From contig NZ_KE161030.1 of the NCBI RefSeq assembly GCF_000412335.2, positions 1,692,240 to 1,756,239 on the forward strand: a stretch of DNA of 64,000 nt, written 5' to 3'. The notes under the pieces are model-generated. The model had not been told where the DNA came from and ran no database searches. It saw nothing but the letters and a program-made list of their open reading frames with translations. This document shows, one piece after another, positions 57,210-64,000 of the stretch (its first letter is position 1; each line of letters starts with the position of its first letter). The translations under genes were made by a program, and so were the position numbers. This DNA is from Cedecea davisae DSM 4568 (GTDB lineage Bacteria; Pseudomonadota; Gammaproteobacteria; Enterobacterales; Enterobacteriaceae).

Positions 57210-58043
57210 TTAGCGGATGGTTTTCGGAGTCATCACGCGGCGGGCGCCGACGTAGTGACGCTGCCAGTAATCTTCGCTCAGGGAGGTAATCTGGATATCG
57301 CGGCCGCTGCGCGGAGACTGGATAAACTTGCCGTTGCCGACGTAGACACCCACATGATCGGCGGTGCCGCGCCCCTGGGTGCGGAAGAACACTAAATCGC
57401 CGCTTTCCAGCTCGCCACGGCCAACCGACGCGGCATCACGCAGGTGATACATTTCGTTTGCGGTGCGCGGGATACGGATGTTAACCAGATCTTTGTAGGC
57501 GTAATAAATGAGGCCGCTGCAGTCAAAACCGGTACGAGGCGAAGTGCCGCCCCAGCGATAAGGTTTACCAATCTGGCCCATCAGTTTGTTCATTGCCGTT
57601 TTCTGTGCTTTCTGCACCCGGACTTTATGCGCCTGAGCGATAGTCTGGTTTTTTTCTGCCTTAACCTTTACGCACTGTTTTTTATGACCTTTACGGTGGG
57701 TGCATTTTTCAGTGAAGGTGGCGGCGGTTGGCTGAATGGCCAATTTCTGAGAGGCTTTTTTACTGCTGCTTGCGAGGGTTTTGCTTTTGCCGGAGGTTTT
57801 GTTCTTTGCGACTTTGCTTTTTGCCTGAACGGTTTCTTTCTTTCCGGACTTCTTTGTGGAGCTGGTGCTGACCTTTGTTTTTGCTTTCTCTTTGACCTTG
57901 CTGCTTTTACCTGAGGTCTTCGCCGGGTGGCTTTTCTGTGCAGCATGGTGACGGACGTGCTCGGACGCCTGCGCCAAAGGAGTATAGGGCAAAGCAAATA
58001 GCAGAGCACATAGCGTGATAGAGATTTTATTTATCCGCGCCAC
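57210..58043 (-). CDS. mepH: Murein D,D-endopeptidase MepH (YdhO)
   Basis: MepH cuts cross-links in peptidoglycan to allow wall growth. It is 277 residues. The signal peptide is about 1-26. A Lys/Ser/Thr-rich linker (about 30-100) probably binds murein or spans the periplasm. The NlpC/P60 domain (about 145-270) has Cys175 in FDCSGL, His230 in ADHVGVY and Gln242 in FIQSPRSG as the third catalytic residue. It lies between sodB and grxD as in E. coli. Confidence 0.94.
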   Translation of the reverse strand: MARINKISITLCALLFALPYTPLAQASEHVRHHAAQKSHPAKTSGKSSKVKEKAKTKVSTSSTKKSGKKETVQAKSKVAKNKTSGKSKTLASSSKKASQKLAIQPTAATFTEKCTHRKGHKKQCVKVKAEKNQTIAQAHKVRVQKAQKTAMNKLMGQIGKPYRWGGTSPRTGFDCSGLIYYAYKDLVNIRIPRTANEMYHLRDAASVGRGELESGDLVFFRTQGRGTADHVGVYVGNGKFIQSPRSGRDIQITSLSEDYWQRHYVGARRVMTPKTIR

Positions 58044-58406
58044 TCGTCAATCCCCTGATAAATGAAAGCACGATGCTAACCATCATGCCTGCGTATGATT
58101 TTTGCGAAACCCGACGATTCTAATGCATAAAAGCCGATAATGTTAATAGGCAATTACTATTTAACGGTCAAAAGTGGAAGCTGGTGCTAAAAAATTAATC
58201 ATTCCCGGGGGTTATCTGCTGTTTTATTGATCGTGGATGGAGCAAATTGCTAATTTTCGCGCGGCTGAAAAGTGTTATTCTTAAAGCATGTTTGCATCGC
58301 CGCGCATTCCAGGGAAAAACCTTTCTAAAATTGGTGTTTTCTGGCAGGGGTGCAACTGGCTACAATGGCAGACTGTTGCCGTATCAAGGTTTGAGGAAGC
58401 AAGACA
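58044..58406. other. mepH-grxD divergent intergenic region
   Basis: I see no gene in these 363 bases. A -10-like TACAAT at 58371-58376 may serve grxD. The rest holds AT-rich promoter-like sequence for mepH without a clear operator. Confidence 0.5.
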
Positions 58407-58751
58407 ATGAGCACTATTGAAAAAATTCAAAACCAGATCGCTGAGAACCCGATTCTTCTCTATATGAAAGGTTCCCCGAAGCTGCCGAGCTGCGGCTTCT
58501 CCGCTCAGGCCGTTCAGGCACTTTCCGCCTGCGGCGAGCGTTTTGCCTATGTTGATATTTTGCAGAACCCGGACATTCGCGCCGAGCTGCCGAAATACGC
58601 GAACTGGCCGACCTTCCCACAGCTGTGGGTTGACGGCGAACTGGTTGGCGGCTGCGACATCATCATCGAGATGTACCAGCGCGGCGAATTGCAGTCCCTG
58701 ATTAAAGAGACCGCAGAGAAGTACAAATCTCAGGAGTCAGGCGCGGAGTAA
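58407..58751 (+). CDS. grxD: Monothiol glutaredoxin GrxD (Grx4)
   Basis: GrxD is a CGFS-type monothiol glutaredoxin that binds a 2Fe-2S cluster with glutathione and BolA and takes part in Fe-S delivery. It is 114 residues. The active motif CGFS has Cys29 in KLPSCGFSAQAV. WPTFPQLWVDGELVGGCDI is the glutathione-binding TVP-like region. It complements the suf genes of this window. A strong terminator follows. Confidence 0.96.
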   Translation: MSTIEKIQNQIAENPILLYMKGSPKLPSCGFSAQAVQALSACGERFAYVDILQNPDIRAELPKYANWPTFPQLWVDGELVGGCDIIIEMYQRGELQSLIKETAEKYKSQESGAE

Positions 58752-58766
58752 TCCCGCCCGGCGAAT

Positions 58767-58795
58767 AAAAAAGCGACCCTCGGGTCGCTTTTTTT
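58767..58795. terminator. Bidirectional terminator between grxD and rnt
   Basis: AAAAAAGCGACCC pairs with GGGTCGCTTTTTT over 13 bases with a 2-base loop gap. T-runs exist on both strands, serving convergent grxD and rnt. Confidence 0.93.
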
Positions 58796-59453
58796 ATGCT
58801 TCGCACTCAGATTCTTCCGCCGGGGGCAGAGGCCAGCCGCCGAGGCGCTTCCAGCGGTTGACGATTTCGCAGAACAGCAGGGCGGTTTGCTCGGTGTCGT
58901 ACAGCGCGGAGTGCGCCTGGCTGCTGTCAAATTTTTGGCCAGCGGCAATACAGGCTTTTGCCAGCACCGTTTGGCCTAGTGCCAGCCCGCTTAGCGCGGC
59001 GGTATCAAACGTCACGAACGGGTGGAACGGATTACGCTTCAGCGAGGCGCGCTCGGCGGCGGCCATCATAAAGCTGTGATCGAAGGTTGCGTTGTGCGCC
59101 ACCATAATCGCGCGGCTGCATCCGCTGTCCTTAATCCCTTTGCGCACGGCTTTAAAGATGGCGTGCAGCGCATCGTATTCGCTGACTGCACCGCGCAGCG
59201 GGTTGTGCGGGTCAATGCCGTTAAAGGCCAGCGCTTCAGGCTGAAGATTAGCGCCTTCAAACGGATCGACATGGAAATGCAGCGTTTCATCGGGGGATAA
59301 CCAGCCGTTTTCATCCATTTTCAGGGTAACGGCGGCGATTTCCAGTAACGCATCAGTTTTGGCGTTAAAACCTGCGGTTTCAACATCAATAACCACCGGA
59401 TAAAAACCACGGAAACGGTCGCACAGGCCATGCAGTTGCGTGTTGTCTGACAT
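58794..59453 (-). CDS. rnt: Ribonuclease T
   Basis: RNase T is a DEDDh 3'-5' exoribonuclease that trims tRNA ends and other stable RNA 3' ends. It is 219 residues, slightly longer than the 215 of E. coli. Exo I has VIDVETAGF (Asp23, Glu25), Exo II is [12 protein letters not shown], and Exo III is [14 protein letters not shown] with the catalytic His and Asp. It precedes gloA as in E. coli, with 100 bases between. Confidence 0.95.
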   Translation of the reverse strand: MSDNTQLHGLCDRFRGFYPVVIDVETAGFNAKTDALLEIAAVTLKMDENGWLSPDETLHFHVDPFEGANLQPEALAFNGIDPHNPLRGAVSEYDALHAIFKAVRKGIKDSGCSRAIMVAHNATFDHSFMMAAAERASLKRNPFHPFVTFDTAALSGLALGQTVLAKACIAAGQKFDSSQAHSALYDTEQTALLFCEIVNRWKRLGGWPLPPAEESECEA

Positions 59454-59553
59454 CAGATTCTCTTAATACGGGGAAAATGCAGCGCGCATTATGGCAAATT
59501 TCGGGGAGTGTTGCAGTATTGGGCGCACATTGCGCCCATTGCCTAACGAAAAA

Positions 59554-59961
59554 TCAGTTACCCAGGCCTTTGCCCGCGTGCTTCTCTTCGATCAGTTCGA
59601 TTTTATAGCCGTCGGGATCTTCCACGAAGGCGATAACGGTGGTGCCGCCTTTAACCGGGCCCGCTTCGCGGGTAACGTTGCCGCCGTTGTTGCGAATGCG
59701 TTCGCAGGCTTCAGCCGCGTTGTCCACGCTTAAGGCGATGTGGCCGTAAGCGGTGCCGAGATCGTAGCTTTCCACGCCCCAGTTATAGGTCAGTTCGATA
59801 ACTGCGGTGTCGCTTTCATCGCCGTAGCCAACAAAGGCGAGAGAGTATTTATATTCGGTGTTTTCGCTGGTGCGCAGCAGTTTCATGCCCAGCACTTTGG
59901 TGTAAAACTCGATGGAGCGTTGCAGATCGCCAACGCGCAGCATGGTATGAAGTAGACGCAT
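59554..59961 (-). CDS. gloA: Glyoxalase I GloA
   Basis: GloA is a nickel lyase that converts the methylglyoxal-glutathione adduct to S-lactoylglutathione. ATG 59961 with GAGG upstream gives 135 residues, the E. coli length; a longer frame to 60084 overlaps nemA and is rejected. All four metal ligands are present: His5, Glu56, His74 and Glu122. In E. coli nemR-nemA-gloA form an operon for electrophile defence, and the same layout holds here. Confidence 0.96.
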   Translation of the reverse strand: MRLLHTMLRVGDLQRSIEFYTKVLGMKLLRTSENTEYKYSLAFVGYGDESDTAVIELTYNWGVESYDLGTAYGHIALSVDNAAEACERIRNNGGNVTREAGPVKGGTTVIAFVEDPDGYKIELIEEKHAGKGLGN

Positions 59962-60049
59962 AAAATCCTCGTCGAATGAAACAGTTATTTGCACAAGCTT
60001 TGAGTATAGCGGCGATCGCTCGCCGCTATCAATGAAAGGAACTTCGGTA

Positions 60050-61147
60050 TTACAGAGTTGGGTAGTCGGTGTAGCCTTCGGCACCGCCGCCGTAGAAGGA
60101 CTCAGGGCGCTGCGGGTTCAGGTCAGCATTGGCCTGCAGGCGGGCAACCAGGTCCGGGTTGGCGATGAATGCGCGGCCAAAGGCTACCGCATCAATCAAA
60201 CCTTTGGTGATCAGGTCTTCCGCTTTTTCAGGCGTATAGGCACCGGCACCGATAATCACGCCGCTGAAGCGCTCGCGCACTTTCTCGCGGAAGGCTTCCG
60301 TGTACGGCTCGCCGCCTGCCCAGTCAGGTTCGGACATATGCAGATATGCGATACCGCGCTTGCCCAGCTCTTCAATCAGGTACAGAGCGTCTTCTTCTTC
60401 GTTCGGGCCGTTATCCACATTCTGGAAGGAGCCAATCGGGGAAACGCGGATCCCGATGCGATCGGCGCTCCACTCTTTGATCCCCGCGTCCACCACCTCA
60501 AGCACCAGGCGAGCGCGATTTTCGCGGCTGCCGCCGTACTCGTCGGTACGGTGGTTAGAAGAAGGGGACAGGAACTGGTGCAGCAGGTAGCCGTGGGCGG
60601 AGTGCAGTTCTACCAGGTCAAAACCGGCGTCACGCGCGTTGCCAATCGCCTGACGGAAGTCATTGACGATACCCGGGATTTCGCTGGTTTCCAGCGCGCG
60701 AGGCATCGAAGTATCTTCGCGAACCGCGTTACCGTTTTCATCACGTAGCGAAGTGCGGGTACCGGCGATAATTGCGGATGGCGCAACGGGAGCCTGCTGG
60801 TCTGGCTGGAGGGTGTTGTGGGAAATACGACCGGTATGCCACAGCTGAACGGCCATATGGCCCTTCGCCGCATGTACGCCAGCGGTGATGTCTTTCCACA
60901 CCGCGATTTGCTCATCGCTGTGCAGGCCTGGGGCACCGGCATAACCTTTAGCCTGAGCAGAAATCTGCGTAGCTTCGCTGATGATAAGGCCAGCGCTCGC
61001 ACGTTGACGGTAATACTCGCCCATTAGCGGCGTTGGGATATCGCCAGGTTCGATGCTGCGCAGGCGCGTCAGCGGAGCCATAAAGATGCGGTTTGGTACG
61101 GTAATTGCGCCAACTTTAAGCGGCGTAAACAGTTTATCTGCTGACAT
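60050..61147 (-). CDS. nemA: N-ethylmaleimide reductase NemA (old yellow enzyme)
   Basis: NemA is an FMN-dependent ene-reductase acting on N-ethylmaleimide, nitro compounds and other electrophiles. It is 365 residues. The N-terminal [34 protein letters not shown] and [18 protein letters not shown] blocks are typical OYE motifs with the substrate-binding His and Asn. It follows nemR by 52 bases, with a second NemR-type palindrome in the gap. Confidence 0.95.
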   Translation of the reverse strand: MSADKLFTPLKVGAITVPNRIFMAPLTRLRSIEPGDIPTPLMGEYYRQRASAGLIISEATQISAQAKGYAGAPGLHSDEQIAVWKDITAGVHAAKGHMAVQLWHTGRISHNTLQPDQQAPVAPSAIIAGTRTSLRDENGNAVREDTSMPRALETSEIPGIVNDFRQAIGNARDAGFDLVELHSAHGYLLHQFLSPSSNHRTDEYGGSRENRARLVLEVVDAGIKEWSADRIGIRVSPIGSFQNVDNGPNEEEDALYLIEELGKRGIAYLHMSEPDWAGGEPYTEAFREKVRERFSGVIIGAGAYTPEKAEDLITKGLIDAVAFGRAFIANPDLVARLQANADLNPQRPESFYGGGAEGYTDYPTL

Positions 61148-61161
61148 GGATTTTCCTCAAG

Positions 61162-61176
61162 TAGACCGGTCGTCTA
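61162..61176. promoter_or_regulatory. NemR-like palindrome between nemR and nemA
   Basis: TAGACCGGTCGTCTA has the arms TAGAC and GTCTA. It lies 15 bases before the nemA start, inside the presumed operon. Confidence 0.7.
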
Positions 61177-61199
61177 GTAATTTCGTAAATAAAAACCCG

Positions 61200-61799
61200 T
61201 TAACGAACGGGTTCAGCTAATAGGGTTTGCACATGCGCAAGGGCGCTTTCCAGCGGCACGGCATTGCGGGAAATCTTTGCCTGCAGGCTGGCGCCGAGCC
61301 ACAGCGCATAAAGCACCATTGCCTGGTCAAAAGCCTCGCCTTCAAAGCTCAGGCTTTTTTCCGCACGGCCTTTTTCAAGGGCGTCTGCAAGCAGGGCGAT
61401 GACCTGTGCGCCGCCGTTGTTTAACGCGCCGCGCATATCTTCCGAAAGGTCACACACTTCTGCCGACAGCTTAACCACCAGGCAGTTGCTCAGGTTTCCG
61501 CTCTGGCAAAAATAGCTCAACATATCCTGATACCACTTCAGCAAACGGCGGCGGTAGTTGCCCTCGCCGTTAGCAAAGTGTTCCGCCAGCCGCTGGTTCG
61601 ACGCCTGGTAATAACGCTCCAGCATCGCCACGCCAAACGCTTCTTTGGAGCGAAAGTAGTGGTAGAACGAGCCTTTTGGCACTTCCGCCGTGCGTAACAG
61701 TTCGCTAAGACCCATGCCGGTAAAGCCTCTGGCAAGGCAAAGCCGTTCGCCGATGGCAAGCAGGTGTTCGCGAGTGTCGTGTTCAGGATGTCGATTCAT
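61200..61799 (-). CDS. nemR: Electrophile/bleach-sensing TetR repressor NemR
   Basis: NemR represses nemRA-gloA and is released when electrophiles, methylglyoxal or HOCl modify it. It is 199 residues from ATG 61799, the E. coli length; a longer frame to 61859 would cross its own operator. The helix-turn-helix is about 28-48 (GMGLSELLRTAEVPKGSFYHYF). The sensing residues Cys106 (SNCLVV) and Lys175 (SLQAK) are both present at E. coli positions. Confidence 0.95.
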   Translation of the reverse strand: MNRHPEHDTREHLLAIGERLCLARGFTGMGLSELLRTAEVPKGSFYHYFRSKEAFGVAMLERYYQASNQRLAEHFANGEGNYRRRLLKWYQDMLSYFCQSGNLSNCLVVKLSAEVCDLSEDMRGALNNGGAQVIALLADALEKGRAEKSLSFEGEAFDQAMVLYALWLGASLQAKISRNAVPLESALAHVQTLLAEPVR

Positions 61800-61814
61800 G
61801 GCTACAGAATGTAG

Positions 61815-61830
61815 TAGACCAGTCAGTCTA
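61815..61830. promoter_or_regulatory. NemR operator upstream of nemR
   Basis: TAGACCAGTCAGTCTA has the arms TAGAC and GTCTA with a 6-base spacer, 15 bases before the nemR start. Confidence 0.8.
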
Positions 61831-61871
61831 ATGCAATACCCGACGCTCGCTTTTTTCACGACTGCCGGATT

Positions 61872-63500
61872 TCAACGGCGACGACAGTCGGCAAGAATAT
61901 CCATATCTTTCTGATAAACCGAACTATTAACGTTCATCATGCCCAGCAGCGTGGAGAACAAATTATCCTGCGAAACCTCATCTCTGGCGGCTTTTTGGGC
62001 CAGGCAGACGTTATCAACGGCAAAATTCTGCTGGTAATCCTGCGACAGCCAGACCAGCAGAGGAATATGCGTTTGCTGAGAAGGCGCCAGCATATAAGGC
62101 GTGCCGTGCAGGTAAATACCGTTTTCGCCGAGAGATTCCCCGTGGTCGGCAAGATAAATCAGGGCGGTGTTAAGCTTCTCCTGATGTTGCTTTAGTTTGT
62201 CGATGGTGCGGCTCAGCACGTCATCGGTATGCAGAATGGTGTTGTCGTAGGTGTTAATCAGCGCCTGGCGGCTGCAATCCTGAATCTGATTGCTGTCGCA
62301 GGTTGGGGCAAATTTACGGAAGTTTTCCGGATAGCGCTGGTAATAGGCCGGGCCGTGGCTGCCCATCAGGTGCAGCACAATCACCGTGTCGTGGCGCAGT
62401 CCGTCAATCACATTATCCAGGCGGTGGAGCAGGACGTCATCAAGGCAGGCGTTATCTTTGCAGTACAAATCCAGCCGCCATTGAGTCATATCGCTATGGG
62501 GTAGACGGTCGCAGGCTCCTTTGCAGCCGCCGTCGTTGTCGCGCCACAGGACATTTACCCCGGCGTGAGCGAGCACGTCCAGCACCCCTTCCTGGTGGCG
62601 AGCCACGTCGGCATCGTAGCTTTTGCGCGGCATATCGGAAAACATGCACGGCACCGACACCGCCGTTTCCGTGCCGCAGGATGACGCTTTTTGGAAGTAA
62701 ATCACCTGCTGTTTTTTAAGCTGCGGATTGGTTTCTCTTTGGTAGCCGCCAAGGGAATAATTCTCGCCCCGCGAGGCTTCGCCAACCACCAGCAGCACCA
62801 GCGTTTTCTTCGCCTGGTGGCGAATGATTGCGCCTTTTTGAGCATCTTCGCCAATTTTGATTAACGTCTGGTCTCCTGCAAACCAGCGCTCTTTGCTATA
62901 GCGGCTAATGGCGCTGATGTAGTTTGCAGGGGTGACCATTTTCACCACGCCTTTATTATTGCGAAACAGCGAGGCGTAATCTTTATAAAACACCGAAGCA
63001 ACGAGGATTATCACCAGAAGCCCGGCCAGAATGCTCACCAGGCGAGTAAGGGCAGTATGCCACCAGCGGGCAGGCGCAACTTTCACCACGGCCAGTGCAA
63101 GGGCGGGAACCACGCCAGCCAGCGTCAGCCAGCCTATCAGCTGTGGTGTAACCAGGGCGGCGGCTTCCTGGGAGTCGGTCTCAAACACGTTAACCATCAT
63201 GTTTTTATCGATGACGGCCCCGTAGGTAAACATAAAATAGTTGCTGGCCGCGCAGCCGATAACCAGCAGCACCAGCACGGGTTTGCGCAGCCACGGCAGA
63301 TTAATCACGCTAAAGATGGTCAGCCAGGCGCAAAACAGCACTACCGGCACCGAGGCGGCAAAGAGCCAGCTGTGAAAAGAGTCCGGGGCGATCAGCTGCC
63401 AGCTGCGGCGAATAAACAGCGAGTTAATCAGGGTGAAGAAAAAGGCGCAGCAGAGGTTAAATTGCGCGTCGTTACATCGTAACTTTCTCAGGAAATCCAT
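61872..63500 (-). CDS. eptA: Lipid A phosphoethanolamine transferase EptA-like
   Basis: EptA moves phosphoethanolamine from phosphatidylethanolamine to lipid A in the inner membrane, lowering polymyxin binding. It is 542 residues. Five transmembrane helices (about 12-178) precede a periplasmic alkaline-phosphatase-like domain. Glu241 (GEASRGEN), nucleophile Thr279 (SCGTETAVSVPC) and the late LADHGESLGE supply the zinc site. Several cysteines form the usual disulfides. In E. coli eptA is with basRS; here it sits between nemR and ydhL with no two-component genes. It could be the only copy or a second one. Confidence 0.88.
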   Translation of the reverse strand: MDFLRKLRCNDAQFNLCCAFFFTLINSLFIRRSWQLIAPDSFHSWLFAASVPVVLFCAWLTIFSVINLPWLRKPVLVLLVIGCAASNYFMFTYGAVIDKNMMVNVFETDSQEAAALVTPQLIGWLTLAGVVPALALAVVKVAPARWWHTALTRLVSILAGLLVIILVASVFYKDYASLFRNNKGVVKMVTPANYISAISRYSKERWFAGDQTLIKIGEDAQKGAIIRHQAKKTLVLLVVGEASRGENYSLGGYQRETNPQLKKQQVIYFQKASSCGTETAVSVPCMFSDMPRKSYDADVARHQEGVLDVLAHAGVNVLWRDNDGGCKGACDRLPHSDMTQWRLDLYCKDNACLDDVLLHRLDNVIDGLRHDTVIVLHLMGSHGPAYYQRYPENFRKFAPTCDSNQIQDCSRQALINTYDNTILHTDDVLSRTIDKLKQHQEKLNTALIYLADHGESLGENGIYLHGTPYMLAPSQQTHIPLLVWLSQDYQQNFAVDNVCLAQKAARDEVSQDNLFSTLLGMMNVNSSVYQKDMDILADCRRR

Positions 63501-63666
63501 ATAAGCCGTGAATACAAAACAGAATTTCCGCCAGAATAGTGAGGGAAGATTAGCTCAACCTTAATTTCGCCAGCTTTTATCCGGGCGACGATTATTTAGC
63601 CGCCGCGCTTGCATCCCGGCAAGAGTCGGGCTTCAATTGATGCAAAGTCGCCAGCGAGGTGGGTTA

Positions 63667-63906
63667 GTGTCCGAACAGCTTGAGTTCTTCCCCATTCAGA
63701 GTCCCTGTCGCGGCATCTGCCAGTCGGATGATCGCGGTTTTTGCCGCGGCTGTATGCGCAGCCGGGATGAGCGCTTTCAGTGGCAGCAAATGAGCGACGG
63801 GCAAAAGCAGGACGTGCTGCGCCTGTGCCGCCAGCGTTTATTGCGCAAGTTACGAGCAAACAAGCCAAATTCTCCTGAAGAACCCGAGCAGCCCTCACTG
63901 TTTTAA
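63667..63906 (+). CDS. ydhL: DUF1289 protein YdhL
   Basis: This is a 79-residue protein, the E. coli length, starting with GTG at 63667, which has GAGG 7 bases upstream. A longer ATG frame from 63637 lacks a ribosome site. Four cysteines in SPCRGICQSDDRGFCRGC suggest a metal site. It ends EQPSLF. Function is unknown. ydhF follows. Confidence 0.9.
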   Translation: MSEQLEFFPIQSPCRGICQSDDRGFCRGCMRSRDERFQWQQMSDGQKQDVLRLCRQRLLRKLRANKPNSPEEPEQPSLF

Positions 63907-63962
63907 TCATTCAGCGCCGTTATACTCGGGGCAGTTCTTTTCCTTATTGAGGTTATATTTTT

Positions 63963-64000
63963 ATGGTACAGCGCATTACGATTGCCCCGCAGGGACCGGA
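63963..64000 (+). CDS. ydhF: Aldo/keto reductase-family oxidoreductase YdhF, 5' end only
   Basis: Only 12 complete codons are in the window: MVQRITIAPQGP, identical to the start of E. coli YdhF. It lies after ydhL as in E. coli. The rest lies beyond the window. Confidence 0.85.
   Translation, partial: MVQRITIAPQGP

Noticed and set aside
59962..60084. N-terminal extension of gloA
   Set aside because: It overlaps the nemA 3' end, and the 135-residue form matches the family with all ligands.

Overview
The window is chromosomal DNA from a member of the Enterobacteriaceae. Its backbone follows the Escherichia coli K-12 order btuD-nlpC-rflP-selO-aroH-ppsR-ppsA ... rprA-ydiK-ydiJ-menI ... sufABCDSE-ldtE-lpp-pykF-tRNA-Val-mdtK-ribE ... 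cfa-punC-punR-purR-ynhF-sodB-mepH-grxD-rnt-gloA-nemA-nemR ... ydhL-ydhF. Protein divergence from E. coli, and extra genes at nearly every backbone junction, point to a different genus (Enterobacter, Klebsiella or Cedecea type). The sequence alone does not fix the species. Both window ends cut genes: btuD on the left and ydhF on the right.

Layout. At 1-4475 are btuD (3' part), nlpC, an extra LacI regulator, rflP and selO. At 4477-10400 is a complete Fur-type haem uptake operon, hemP-hmuRSTUV, on the minus strand between selO and aroH. At 10499-15330 are aroH (TrpR operator), ppsR and ppsA (Cra operator). At 15533-19417 is a sugar transporter plus GH3 glycosidase cassette. At 19451-24246 is a siderophore-type island: a secreted Fes-like esterase, a TonB-dependent receptor interrupted by an amber codon, and an IroE-like esterase, with a Fur-like box between the divergent genes. 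At 24402-26084 is an AT-rich orphan gene for a 560-residue protein with kinase-like motifs. The sRNA gene rprA follows, and a near-perfect copy of the rprA terminator stem lies on the other side of the orphan gene.

At 26651-31437 are ydiK, ydiJ and menI. At 31672-35547 are inserted genes: a CPBP membrane protease, a TetR regulator, a cysteine hydrolase and a UbiB-like kinase. The TetR and hydrolase genes share an identically spaced inverted repeat. A RydB-like sRNA candidate and a Fur-like box precede sufABCDSE (35944-41466), then ldtE, lpp and pykF. Three tRNA-Val(GAC) genes follow. The first and third are identical and flank about 2 kb holding yddE, an unlisted 46-codon gene with its own terminator, and a small lipoprotein gene. 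After that come mdtK, ribE, a GH1 glycosidase, cfa, punC, punR, purR, ynhF, sodB, mepH, grxD, rnt, gloA, nemA, nemR, eptA and ydhL.

Functional themes. Iron is prominent: haem import, siderophore uptake, SUF cluster assembly and iron superoxide dismutase. The PEP-pyruvate node is represented by ppsA, ppsR and pykF, with Cra sites at ppsA and pykF. Envelope upkeep is covered by nlpC, ldtE, lpp, mepH, eptA and the RcsB-controlled rprA. Electrophile defence is covered by nemRA, gloA and grxD. The most novel items are the orphan kinase-like gene beside rprA, the 46-residue Cys-x3-Cys peptide, and the esterase-receptor-esterase locus. I saw no CRISPR array, insertion sequence or prophage gene.
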